Made by a program: the position numbers and the translations under genes
DNA from: Virgibacillus litoralis
GTDB taxonomy: Bacteria; Bacillota; Bacilli; Bacillales; Amphibacillaceae
Direction: 5' to 3'
NCBI RefSeq assembly: GCF_017873675.1
Contig: NZ_JAGGKK010000007.1
Location: 62,001 to 126,000, forward strand
Length of the DNA: 64,000 nucleotides
Shown: piece by piece, positions 42,205 to 50,480 of the stretch
Layout: every line of letters starts with the position of its first letter
How positions within the stretch are numbered: the stretch's first letter is position 1
The notes under the pieces: generated by a model
The model's database searches: none
Seen by the model: the letters and a program-made list of their open reading frames with translations, nothing else
What the model was told of the DNA's origin: nothing

Positions 42205-43695
42205 ATGGTAACCAATCTTAAAAAAATAAAAACGATGAAACGCCCATTTGTATTAGCAGCCGTTATGCTTGGCATGTTTTTAGCTGCAATAGAGGCGACA
42301 ATTGTTGCAACAGCAATGCCTAGTATTGTAGCAGATCTTGGCGGGTTTTCACTTTACAGTTGGGTTTTTTCTGCGTATTTATTAACTAATGCCGCTACTG
42401 TGTTAATATTTGGCAAGCTTTCTGATATTTTCGGAAGAAAGCCTATTTTTATGATTGGTATTTCCATTTTCCTAACAGGTTCTACGCTTTCTGGTCTTAG
42501 TGGATCCATGACAATGCTGATCATTTCACGGTTTATACAAGGTGTTGGCGCAGGTGCTTTGATGCCCATCGCAACTACGATAATCGGTGATATATACAGT
42601 AAAGAAGAGCGGGCCAAAATCCAAGGACAATTGTCTAGTGTATGGGGTATATCTGCTGTTACGGGACCGTTACTTGGTGGTTTTTTTGTTGATATCTTAA
42701 GTTGGCGTTATGTTTTTTGGATGAATATTCCATTAGGTATACTTGCTATGCTAGGGATATTTTTCTTTTTCCATGAAAATATGGAAAAGCAAAAGCGTTC
42801 TGTTGACTACCTCGGATCGGTGTGGATTGCAATGGCTATTACATCATTGCTATTCATTTTAGTTGAAGGTGGTATAGGGATTCCGTGGAAATCTACTGCC
42901 ATGTATGGTCTGATTTGTTTGGTTGTAGTGGGGTTACTTTTATTTATTAATCAGGAACGGCGTGCAGTGGACCCGATGATGCCATTTGAAATATGGAGAC
43001 ATCGAATAATCAGTATAGCAAATTTAACTTCGCTGACGACTGGAATGATACTAATTGGTGTATCCAGTTACCTGCCTGCTTTTGTACAAGGTGTTATGGG
43101 TTATTCTGCAACAGTAGCAGGGTTTACGTTAACAACAATGTCTATTGGCTGGCCAATTGCAGCTATGGCCGGGGGCAGGCTTTTGCTGGTAATAGGATAT
43201 AGAGCAACCTCATTCATTGGTGGTGCATCATTAATTATTGGAGCACTATTGTTTTTCCTGCTATCACCTGATAAAGGTCCGGTATGGGCGGCTGCAGGAT
43301 CGTTCTTTGTTGGAATAGGTATGGGTTTAACAAATACATCATTTATTGTAGGAATACAAAATGCTGTTGGATGGGAAACTCGTGGTATTGCAACTGCTGC
43401 AAACATGTTCATGCGCTCGATCGGAAGTGCTCTGGGCGCGGCATTACTTGGAGGTTTGCTAAATAGCAGAATCCAAGCCTTTATTCAGAATGAAGAACTG
43501 GAAAATAAAGTCTCTGTCGACATGACAAACAGTTTATTGGATCCACAGCAAAATGCTTCACTCTCACAGGAGGTTAAATTTGTATTGCAGGAAGGTCTAA
43601 CTTCAGGATTACATCTCGTTTATACGGGGTTATTAGTTTTGGCAGGAATAAGTTGTTTCCTAATTTATTTTTTGCCAAAAAAAGGACAGGAATAG
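42205..43695 (+). CDS. MFS multidrug exporter, DHA2 (14-helix) family, 496 aa
   Basis: A drug:proton antiporter with about 14 helices. Motif A is GKLSDIFGRKP (after helix 2), motif B is ISRFIQGVGAGALMPIA, motif C is SAVTGPLLGGFFVDILSWRYVFWMNIPLG, and motif D1 is AIEATIVATAMPSIVADL, all typical of DHA2 exporters. The Shine-Dalgarno is weak (AGAAGCTGTG) before ATG 42205; an ATG at residue 11 is an alternative. Drug specificity is unknown. There is no regulator gene next to it. Confidence 0.88.
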   Translation: MVTNLKKIKTMKRPFVLAAVMLGMFLAAIEATIVATAMPSIVADLGGFSLYSWVFSAYLLTNAATVLIFGKLSDIFGRKPIFMIGISIFLTGSTLSGLSGSMTMLIISRFIQGVGAGALMPIATTIIGDIYSKEERAKIQGQLSSVWGISAVTGPLLGGFFVDILSWRYVFWMNIPLGILAMLGIFFFFHENMEKQKRSVDYLGSVWIAMAITSLLFILVEGGIGIPWKSTAMYGLICLVVVGLLLFINQERRAVDPMMPFEIWRHRIISIANLTSLTTGMILIGVSSYLPAFVQGVMGYSATVAGFTLTTMSIGWPIAAMAGGRLLLVIGYRATSFIGGASLIIGALLFFLLSPDKGPVWAAAGSFFVGIGMGLTNTSFIVGIQNAVGWETRGIATAANMFMRSIGSALGAALLGGLLNSRIQAFIQNEELENKVSVDMTNSLLDPQQNASLSQEVKFVLQEGLTSGLHLVYTGLLVLAGISCFLIYFLPKKGQE

Positions 43696-43712
43696 CTTGT
43701 TCTTGCGAGTGA

Positions 43713-43742
43713 TTGTGTGGTCTGCTAAAGTAAAATAAATAC
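43713..43742 (+). promoter_or_regulatory. possible dapH promoter
   Basis: TTGCGA and TAAAGT (extended by TGC) are 17 bases apart, upstream of the GGAGG of dapH. There is no lysine riboswitch in the leader, which is only about 20 bases. Confidence 0.4.
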
Positions 43743-43763
43743 ATAAAATTGGAGGAACAAATA

Positions 43764-44483
43764 ATGAAAATGATGGATGCAAACGAGATTATCAGCTTTA
43801 TTTCAAATAGTAAAAAGAGTACACCTGTGAAAGTATTTATTAAAGGTGAACAACTGAATGAATTAAACTACGGTGAGTCAATTCAGTCATTTGTTGAGAA
43901 AAATAGTGGTGTCTTATTTGGGCAATGGAAGGACATTCAATCCTTTTTGGAAAATAATAAAGAGCAAATTGAAGATTATGCAGTGGAAAATGATCGCAGG
44001 AATTCTGCCATTCCATTACTTGATTTAAAAGAGGTTAATGCACGAATTGAGCCTGGAGCTATTATCCGTGACCAAGTTGAGATTGGAGATGGAGCAGTTA
44101 TTATGATGGGCGCAAGCATTAACATTGGTTCAGTTGTTGGTGAGGGTACCATGATTGATATGAATGTAGTTCTTGGCGGTCGTGCTACCGTTGGTAAAAA
44201 TTGTCATATTGGTGCTGGAACAGTGCTTGCAGGTGTTATCGAACCGCCTTCTGCAAAACCAGTTGTCATTGAAGATGAAGTAGTTATTGGTGCCAATGCC
44301 GTTATTCTGGAAGGAGTAACAGTAGGCAAGGGGTCAATTGTAGCTGCCGGATCAATTGTTACGAAGGATGTTGAACCAAATACATTGGTTGCAGGAACAC
44401 CTGCTAAAGTATTAAAAGAAATCGATGATAGTACAAAATCAAAAACAGAGATCAAACAAGAGCTTCGTAAATTAGATAACTAA
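43764..44483 (+). CDS. dapH: DapH, tetrahydrodipicolinate N-acetyltransferase, 239 aa
   Basis: First committed step of the acetylated diaminopimelate route: transfers acetyl from acetyl-CoA to tetrahydrodipicolinate. The N-terminal 75 residues are the DapH-specific domain. Residues 85-215 are a left-handed beta helix of hexapeptide repeats ([31 protein letters not shown] region), with [21 protein letters not shown] and [14 protein letters not shown] 43764 follows GGAGG; the TTG upstream lies before that site. dapL starts 14 bases after the stop. Confidence 0.95.
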   Translation: MKMMDANEIISFISNSKKSTPVKVFIKGEQLNELNYGESIQSFVEKNSGVLFGQWKDIQSFLENNKEQIEDYAVENDRRNSAIPLLDLKEVNARIEPGAIIRDQVEIGDGAVIMMGASINIGSVVGEGTMIDMNVVLGGRATVGKNCHIGAGTVLAGVIEPPSAKPVVIEDEVVIGANAVILEGVTVGKGSIVAAGSIVTKDVEPNTLVAGTPAKVLKEIDDSTKSKTEIKQELRKLDN

Positions 44484-44497
44484 AGCAGGGGATTAGC

Positions 44498-45613
44498 ATG
44501 AATTTAGTAGAAATCAGAAGGGAACTGCACCAAATTCCCGAGTTGGGTTTTCAGGAATATAAAACACAAAGTTATTTGCTGGATAAGATTAATGCAATGC
44601 AAACGGATAGGGTGGAAGTGAAAAAGTGGCGAACTGGAATCCTCGTCCGTGTTTCAGGAACTAACCCTAATAAAACGATTGGATTTCGCTGCGATATGGA
44701 TGGTCTGCCGATTACGGAACAGACAGATTATCCATTTCAATCCACACATGAAGGTCGAATGCATGCTTGTGGACATGACTTTCACATGACAATTGCGTTA
44801 GGATCACTAAAACACATTATTAATCATCCGATTGAAAATGATGTTGTGTTCTTCTTTCAGCCAGCTGAAGAAGGACCTGGTGGAGCATTACCAATGATGG
44901 AATCAGATAGCTTTAAGGAATGGAAGCCGGATGTTATCTTTGCTTTGCACATTGCTCCTGAGCTATCTACTGGAACAGTATCCAGTCGCCCAGGATTATT
45001 ATTCGCAAATACGAGTGAATTGTTCCTTGATTTTTCTGGCAAAGGGGGACATGCTGCATACCCGCACTTAACTAGGGATATGACTGTTGCAGCAAGTTCA
45101 TTTGTTGTGGAACTACAGCAAATTGTCTCAAGAAACCTTAATCCATTGGAAAGTGCTGTCGTTACAGTAGGAAAGATGGAGAGTGGGTTTGTGCAAAATG
45201 CAATTGCTGAATCAGCAAGGTTGGAAGGGACAATCCGTACACTCGAACCAGCTACAATTAATGTAATTAAGCAAAAGCTGGAACGATTGATTCAAGGGTT
45301 TGAAATTTCCCATGAATGTAAGATTGCTATTGACTATGGTGCAAATTATTATCAGGTATACAATGACCAGGAGTATGTTGATATATTTGCTGAAGCTATG
45401 ACAACTAATAATATTAATTACCAGGAGGCAAACCCTGCTATGACTGGAGAGGACTTTGGCTATATGCTAAAAGATATTCCAGGATTCATGTTCTGGCTTG
45501 GCGTCGATTCTCCATTCGGTTTACACAATTCTCAACTAACCCCCGATGAAGATGCACTCGAGACAGGTGTCAATGCTGTTATAAAAACAATACAAGCAAT
45601 ATCTGCTCGTTAA
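44498..45613 (+). CDS. dapL: DapL, N-acetyldiaminopimelate deacetylase (M20 family), 371 aa
   Basis: Removes acetyl from N-acetyl-LL-diaminopimelate, completing the path begun by DapH and PatA. It is an M20 metallopeptidase-type hydrolase with RRELHQIPELGFQEYKT, the metal-site ACGHDFHM, the PAEEGPGGA glutamates, GKGGHAAYPHLTRD (dimer domain) and AMTGEDFGYML near the end. The name dapL is also used for an aminotransferase; here it means YkuR. AAAGCAGGGG precedes ATG. It forms an operon with dapH. Confidence 0.93.
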   Translation: MNLVEIRRELHQIPELGFQEYKTQSYLLDKINAMQTDRVEVKKWRTGILVRVSGTNPNKTIGFRCDMDGLPITEQTDYPFQSTHEGRMHACGHDFHMTIALGSLKHIINHPIENDVVFFFQPAEEGPGGALPMMESDSFKEWKPDVIFALHIAPELSTGTVSSRPGLLFANTSELFLDFSGKGGHAAYPHLTRDMTVAASSFVVELQQIVSRNLNPLESAVVTVGKMESGFVQNAIAESARLEGTIRTLEPATINVIKQKLERLIQGFEISHECKIAIDYGANYYQVYNDQEYVDIFAEAMTTNNINYQEANPAMTGEDFGYMLKDIPGFMFWLGVDSPFGLHNSQLTPDEDALETGVNAVIKTIQAISAR

Positions 45614-45684
45614 CTTCTGTATATCATTTTATCTTCTGGAAAAACTAGATGCGTAAATGCTTTGTATCTAGAGGAGGTATATGA

Positions 45685-45936
45685 ATGGCGCGTATTGGTG
45701 TTGAAGAAAGTCTTTCAGATGTGAAGGATGGTCTGATGGAAATGGGACATGATGTAGTTGATCTGCACTCCGAGGATGACACTGAATATTGTGATTGCTG
45801 TGTAATTACGGGACTTGATAAAAACGTAATGGGTATGTCTACTGCAAGTATAGCTGGCCCTGTTATAAATGCAGAAGGTTATAGTGCAGAAGATGTCTGC
45901 CAGATGGTAAATCAAAAATTAAGTGAAAACGAGTAA
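45685..45936 (+). CDS. ykuS: YkuS, UPF0180 protein, 83 aa
   Basis: A small acidic soluble protein of the UPF0180 family (MARIGVEESLSDVKDGLMEMGHDVVDL). The conserved cysteine group CDCCVITGLDKNVMGM is present, suggesting a metal or disulfide site. The function is unknown. AGAGGAGG precedes ATG. It is followed by a strong terminator, and its position after dapL follows B. subtilis. Confidence 0.88.
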   Translation: MARIGVEESLSDVKDGLMEMGHDVVDLHSEDDTEYCDCCVITGLDKNVMGMSTASIAGPVINAEGYSAEDVCQMVNQKLSENE

Positions 45937-45941
45937 ATAGG

Positions 45942-45978
45942 AAAACCCCAGTTCATCTAGCTGAACTGGGGTTTTTGC
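45942..45978 (+). terminator. terminator of the dapH-dapL-ykuS unit
   Basis: AAAACCCCAGTTCA pairs with TGAACTGGGGTTTT around TCTAGC, followed by T. Confidence 0.9.
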
Positions 45979-45981
45979 TTG

Positions 45982-46030
45982 GCAGTTAAGAAAGTATAAA
46001 TACTTTCTTACTGCATAAGCGGGAACTACG
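45982..46030. repeat. dispersed hairpin repeat, copy 4
   Basis: GCAGTTAAGAAAGTAT and ATACTTTCTTACTGC form a stem with one bulge, followed by ATAAGCGGGAACTA. Same family as 34680 and 47752; the second hairpin of the family is lost here. Confidence 0.8.
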
Positions 46031-46053
46031 AATACCAAGTATCCTAATTTTAT

Positions 46054-46872
46054 TTAACCTTTTTGAATATTAACCTGGTGTGGAAATGGTATCTCAATAT
46101 TTGCCTCATCAAATGCTTCTTTTATTCGTTTAAGCATATCGCGTTGGCATCCGAACTGTTCTCCATTTTCAGTTTGTCCCACAACACGTAGGACAACATC
46201 TGAAGACCCCAAACCTTGAACACCTATTGGATTAGGGCCATCCTTAAAACGTTCATCCTGCTGGAATTCAGCACAGACCTTTTCCAATAAACTAATCGCT
46301 TCATCAATGTTTTCATCATAGCTAATTCCGATATCAACCAGTGCACGCATATTTCCACGTGAATGGTTGGCAACACCAATGATTTCCCGGTTCGGAATAA
46401 AATTTAATGTTCCATTAAAACTGCGGATTTTTGTAGTTCGTAAACCTAGTTCCTCTACAATCCCATCATAGCCACCAGCTGTTATATAATCGTCAACTTC
46501 TACTTGCCGCTCAAGTAATAGGAAAAAACCTGTAACAACATCACTTACAAGTCCCTGTGCACCAAACCCGATTGCTAAACCAACAACTCCTGCACCTGCA
46601 AGTAGAGGTCCAATTGGAATAGCAAAGATTGCAAACAACATAACAATAAATACAAAAATCATCACGTAAGAAAACAGATTGACTAATAACTTTTCAAGCG
46701 TCTTCACACGACTCTCTGATATTTTTTGATTAGAGCCAGCTCTATTTATTGTTCGCTCAATAATTTTTTTGCCAATTGGAATAAAAATAATAAAGGCTAA
46801 AATAAGTAAACCAATCTTTAAGCCAATATTTATCAGATTAGATAAATCTACCTCGATTCCAAAAATCTCCAT
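46054..46872 (-). CDS. ykuT: MscS-family mechanosensitive channel (YkuT), 272 aa
   Basis: A small-conductance channel that opens under membrane tension to release solutes in hypo-osmotic shock. Three hydrophobic helices (about 15-35, 60-80, 85-110); the pore helix is GPLLAGAGVVGLAIGFGAQGLVSDVVTG. The beta domain follows with VEELGLRTTKIRSFNGTLNFIPNREI and the C-terminal alpha/beta vestibule domain ends in IPFPHQVNIQKG. It is in the minus orientation between ykuS and ykuU as in B. subtilis. Confidence 0.92.
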   Translation of the reverse strand: MEIFGIEVDLSNLINIGLKIGLLILAFIIFIPIGKKIIERTINRAGSNQKISESRVKTLEKLLVNLFSYVMIFVFIVMLFAIFAIPIGPLLAGAGVVGLAIGFGAQGLVSDVVTGFFLLLERQVEVDDYITAGGYDGIVEELGLRTTKIRSFNGTLNFIPNREIIGVANHSRGNMRALVDIGISYDENIDEAISLLEKVCAEFQQDERFKDGPNPIGVQGLGSSDVVLRVVGQTENGEQFGCQRDMLKRIKEAFDEANIEIPFPHQVNIQKG

Positions 46873-47054
46873 ATGTATCTTCCTTCCAGTATTTTAGTGT
46901 CTCTAACTCGACAGACTCTGTTAATTTACCACAATTTATTTATTTATAAACCATATACACACATAAAAATGGTTATACCAGAAGAAGTTTTTGTCAATAA
47001 TAAGAACATATTATGTCTTTTATATGTACATTTTAAAAAGACTAGCGTTCCATA

Positions 47055-47082
47055 TTGACTGGTTTATAGAGTATTCTATAAT
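47055..47082 (+). promoter_or_regulatory. sigma-A promoter of ykuU
   Basis: TTGACT (47055-47060) and TATAAT (47077-47082) are 16 bases apart, giving a near-consensus promoter. The leader to ATG 47124 is about 35 bases. High constitutive expression is likely. No PerR-like palindrome was recognised. Confidence 0.75.
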
Positions 47083-47123
47083 TAATATTAGATTGATAAA
47101 ATATTTAATCGGAGGGATTACAT

Positions 47124-47666
47124 ATGGCAGAAAGAATGGTAGGAAAACAGGCACCACGGTTTGAAATGGACGCTGTAATGCCTGATAAGGAATTTGGTAA
47201 AGTGAGTTTAGAAGAAAATATGAGAAATGATATGTGGACAGTTCTTTTCTTCTATCCAATGGACTTTACATTCGTATGTCCAACTGAAATAACAGCAATG
47301 TCAGATCGGTATGATGAATTTGAAGATTTGGATGCAGAAGTGATAGGGGTATCAACCGATACAATTCATACACATAAAGCCTGGATTAACACGTCCCGTG
47401 ATGATAATGGTTTGGAAGAGTTAGGTTATCCATTAGCTGCAGACACAAATCATATTGTTTCCAAGGATTACGGGGTATTAATTGAAGAAGAAGGTGTTGC
47501 TTTACGCGGGCTATTTATCATTAATCCTGAAGGTGAATTACAATATCAGACAGTATTTCACAATAACATTGGCAGAGATGTTGATGAAACGCTGCGTGTT
47601 CTGCAAGCTCTTCAAACAGGTGGACTTTGCCCGGCAAACTGGAAACCAGGCCAGGAAACATTGTAA
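47124..47666 (+). CDS. ykuU: 2-Cys peroxiredoxin (YkuU), 180 aa
   Basis: A thiol peroxidase of the AhpC/Prx1 group. The peroxidatic Cys is in DFTFVCPTE (near residue 52), and the resolving Cys is in GGLCPANWKPG (near 170). FFYPMDFTF and the Arg in LRGLFIINPEG belong to the active-site surroundings. It would reduce peroxides with electrons from a thioredoxin-like partner, possibly YkuV encoded next. CGGAGGG precedes ATG. A terminator follows. Confidence 0.93.
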   Translation: MAERMVGKQAPRFEMDAVMPDKEFGKVSLEENMRNDMWTVLFFYPMDFTFVCPTEITAMSDRYDEFEDLDAEVIGVSTDTIHTHKAWINTSRDDNGLEELGYPLAADTNHIVSKDYGVLIEEEGVALRGLFIINPEGELQYQTVFHNNIGRDVDETLRVLQALQTGGLCPANWKPGQETL

Positions 47667-47705
47667 AAAAATTATCATATATAATAAATGTATATAATAT
47701 TTTAG

Positions 47706-47751
47706 AGCTGGCTCATCGCATACGATGTGGAAATTGGAGTCAGCCTTTTTT
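47706..47751 (+). terminator. ykuU terminator
   Basis: GGCT and AGCC close an outer stem around an inner CATCG/CGATG hairpin, followed by six T. Confidence 0.6.
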
Positions 47752-47842
47752 GGCAGTTAAAAAAGTATAAATCCTTTCTTACTGCATAAGTGCAACTAAG
47801 GCTTTCGCCATTAGGGCTTGGCGATAAGCCAAGTTTTCTAAC
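47752..47842. repeat. dispersed hairpin repeat, copy 5 (fullest copy)
   Basis: It contains GCAGTTAAAAAAGTATAAATCCTTTCTTACTGC (first hairpin), ATAAGTGCAACTAAGGC, and the second hairpin GGCTTTCGCCATTAGGGCTTGGCGATAAGCC, ending AAGTTTTCTAA. It sits between ykuU and ykuV and is transcribed unless the ykuU terminator is complete. Confidence 0.85.
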
Positions 47843-47864
47843 GTATTAACAGGAGGTAGACATT

Positions 47865-48317
47865 ATGAGGTTAAGAGATCAAATGCCCGAATTAGAAGGT
47901 GCTACAAAGTGGTTTAATAGTAAAGCGATTCGAAAAGAAGCTTTAATCGGAAATAAACCAACACTAATTCATTTCTGGTCTGTAAGCTGCGGAACTTGTA
48001 AAGAAGCAATGCCAAAAATAAATGAATTTCGTGACGAATACAAACGTGATTTAAACGTAATTGCGGTTCATATGCCACGTTCCGAAAAAGATTTGGATCT
48101 TGATCAGATTAAAAAGGTTGCGAATGAACATGATATTACACAGCCAATATTTGTAGATAACGATCATACATTAACAGATGCTTTTCAAAATAAATATGTA
48201 CCTGCTTATTATGTATTTGATTCTGATGGAAAGTTAAGACATTTCCAGGCTGGTGGAAGTGGGATGAAAATGCTTCGCAAGCGTGTGAATAGAGTATTAG
48301 GTAAAACCGACAAATAA
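47865..48317 (+). CDS. ykuV: YkuV thioredoxin-like disulfide protein, 150 aa
   Basis: A thioredoxin-fold protein of the TlpA/ResA-like group without a signal peptide, so cytoplasmic. The redox motif is CGTC in HFWSVSCGTCKEAMPK (near residue 43), with the cis-Pro loop in KYVPAYYVFD. It is like B. subtilis YkuV, which has a similar short form and a neighbouring peroxiredoxin gene. ACAGGAGG precedes ATG. A repeat-filled gap of 399 bases follows. Confidence 0.92.
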   Translation: MRLRDQMPELEGATKWFNSKAIRKEALIGNKPTLIHFWSVSCGTCKEAMPKINEFRDEYKRDLNVIAVHMPRSEKDLDLDQIKKVANEHDITQPIFVDNDHTLTDAFQNKYVPAYYVFDSDGKLRHFQAGGSGMKMLRKRVNRVLGKTDK

Positions 48318-48344
48318 ATCTAGTTAGCCAGGAGGGTGGAAGAG

Positions 48345-48520
48345 GATCCTGGTACCGTTCAAAAGCACAGATTTGATGGAATATGACGTTTAAAATGACG
48401 AATAACGGAACAAGGATCCTAACTAAGCCCTAAAACAGGAATTTACTGGAGATAGCGGAATGAGGAATCGGCAGGACAATAAGGTCAATGCTGATTTCGC
48501 CATAAGGCTTAACGATAAGC
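48345..48520. repeat. degenerate GGATCC-type and AAGGCTT-type repeat units
   Basis: AGAGGATCC (about 48342), AACGGAACAAGGATCC (about 48403) and AGCGGAATGAGG (about 48457) are decayed versions of the units at 6421-6610. TTCGCCATAAGGCTTAACGATAAGCC follows near 48494 as the second hairpin of the other dispersed family. No gene is supported in 48318-48716. Confidence 0.6.
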
Positions 48521-48532
48521 CGTTTTTAAGAT

Positions 48533-48574
48533 GTACAACCCCTACTTTTTTAAAGTAGGGGTTGTTTTATTTAC
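48533..48574 (+). terminator. hairpin terminator upstream of the ABC exporter
   Basis: ACAACCCCTACTTT pairs with AAAGTAGGGGTTGT, followed by TTTATTT. It probably ends ykuV transcription after the repeats. Confidence 0.85.
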
Positions 48575-48716
48575 ACTTGTAAGAACAAACGTATCTAAAT
48601 AAACCTTATCTTTGTAATAAATAAAAAAGTTAAAAAAATTAAACAAAAGAGTGGAAATTTATTTCGGAACCCGTTATATTAGATATTACGTATAAACATC
48701 AGGGGGAGGGAACATA

Positions 48717-50465
48717 TTGGATACTTTTAAAAAGTTAAAGCATTTTTATTGGCCATACAGAAAGTTTTTCTTTACTTCATTAATTTTCTTATTATTTGTG
48801 GCTGCTATTACTGTTGTTTACCCAATAATATTGCAGATAACGATTGATGAAGTAATGAGAGCGGGCAGGTATTCATTAATACCTTATATTTCAGTTGCAT
48901 TTTTTCTAATAATGGTTTTTAAAGGATTTTCAACTTACTATCATCAATATCTTGGAGAATTCTTTGGTATCAGGTCTGTTTATGTAATCAGGGAAGCACT
49001 ATATGAAAAGCTTCAGGTACTGTCGTTCAAATATTATGATAATGCAAAAACAGGAGACTTAATGTCACGGTTAACCGCAGATGTTGAGATGTTTCGTTTT
49101 TTCCTTTCGTTTGGTTTTTCAGAATTAATTAGGATTACATTGCTTATCCTGTTCAGTTTAAGTGTTATGTTCTATTATTCTATTCCACTTGCATTGGTAA
49201 CGATGGCTGCTATGCCGTTTTTGGCAATAGTAGTATTCCAATTTGATAAACGTGTACATCCGGCATTTAGGGGTATTAGAAAATCGTTCGGCCGTTTGAA
49301 TACGCGCGTCCAGGAAAATATTAGTGGTATGAATACAGTTAAATCTTTATCCAGGGAGAACTTCGAAATAGGAAGATTTTCCAGCAGTAATGACAACTAT
49401 AAGCAGAACTTTTTAACTACCGCAAAAATATGGGCAAAGTTTATGCCGCTTATGGAATTCATTGGAAATGTATGTGCGGTTGCATTGTTAGCTTTTGGTG
49501 GTTATCTGGTTATCAATAATCAACTAGCACTTGGAGAGTTAGTAGCATTTTTTAGCCTTGTTTGGTATATTCTAGGACCACTTATGAACTTGGGATTTGT
49601 CATTAATCAGTTCTCTCAAGCTAAAGCTTCTGGTGAACGTTTATTGGAGATATTAGAAGCAGAAGAAGACATCGTCGAGAAGGATGATGCGATAGATACA
49701 CCAATCAGCGGTCATGTTACATTTAATGATGTTACATTAACATATACAAAAGATGATGATACAGCACTCAAAAATATAACGTTTGATGCACCTCCAGGAA
49801 AAGTAGTTGGCCTTGTTGGTTCAACAGGATCAGGGAAAACAAGTATCACACAGTTAATAACACGCTTTTATGAACCAGAAAAAGGTGAAGTGCTTGTAGA
49901 TAACCGGCCTGTTGATAAATATAAGATAAAAACGCTGCGAAAACATATTGGATTCGTTTTACAAGAATCCTTTTTATTCTCAACTTCGATTAGGGAGAAT
50001 ATTGCCTATGGTTTACCTGATGTATCGGATGAACAAGTAATTGATGCAGCAAAACGAGCACAGGCACATGATTTTATAATGGAAATGCCAAAAGGATATC
50101 AAACGATGCTCGGTGAACGAGGCATGGGCTTATCAGGTGGTCAGAAACAACGTATTGCAATTGCACGGGCAATTTGTATCAACCCTAGTATACTTGTTCT
50201 TGATGATGCAACATCAGCTGTAGATATGGAAACTGAATTTAAAATACAGAAAGCACTTAAAGAAGTTATGAAAGGTAGAACAACCTTTATCATTGCACAT
50301 CGAATTTCGTCTCTTAAACACTCTGATGAAATACTAGTTCTGGAGCACGGTGAAGTAGTTGAACGTGGTACTCACGATAAACTAGTGAATAATCATGGTC
50401 CATACCAGCGTGTATATGATATTCAGTACCAGGATCGTGAAGCAATAATGAATACTGTAACCTAG
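48717..50465 (+). CDS. heterodimeric ABC exporter, subunit 1, 582 aa
   Basis: Six helices (about 1-310) then an ABC ATPase. Walker A is GSTGSGKTS, the signature is the standard LSGGQKQR, and Walker B reads ILVLDDATS, where the catalytic Glu is replaced by Asp; the H-loop is IAHR. Subunit 2 has the opposite defects, so together they give one competent ATP site, as in YfiB/YfiC or BmrC/BmrD. TTG start follows GGGGGAGGG. Substrate is probably a drug or lipid-like compound, but unknown. It ends 15 bases before subunit 2. Confidence 0.9.
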   Translation: MDTFKKLKHFYWPYRKFFFTSLIFLLFVAAITVVYPIILQITIDEVMRAGRYSLIPYISVAFFLIMVFKGFSTYYHQYLGEFFGIRSVYVIREALYEKLQVLSFKYYDNAKTGDLMSRLTADVEMFRFFLSFGFSELIRITLLILFSLSVMFYYSIPLALVTMAAMPFLAIVVFQFDKRVHPAFRGIRKSFGRLNTRVQENISGMNTVKSLSRENFEIGRFSSSNDNYKQNFLTTAKIWAKFMPLMEFIGNVCAVALLAFGGYLVINNQLALGELVAFFSLVWYILGPLMNLGFVINQFSQAKASGERLLEILEAEEDIVEKDDAIDTPISGHVTFNDVTLTYTKDDDTALKNITFDAPPGKVVGLVGSTGSGKTSITQLITRFYEPEKGEVLVDNRPVDKYKIKTLRKHIGFVLQESFLFSTSIRENIAYGLPDVSDEQVIDAAKRAQAHDFIMEMPKGYQTMLGERGMGLSGGQKQRIAIARAICINPSILVLDDATSAVDMETEFKIQKALKEVMKGRTTFIIAHRISSLKHSDEILVLEHGEVVERGTHDKLVNNHGPYQRVYDIQYQDREAIMNTVT

Positions 50466-50480
50466 AAGGGGGGACATAAA

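Noticed and set aside
46873-47058. 61-aa open frame upstream of ykuU
   Set aside because: There is no ribosome site, the composition is AT-rich, and it overlaps the -35 box of the clear ykuU promoter.
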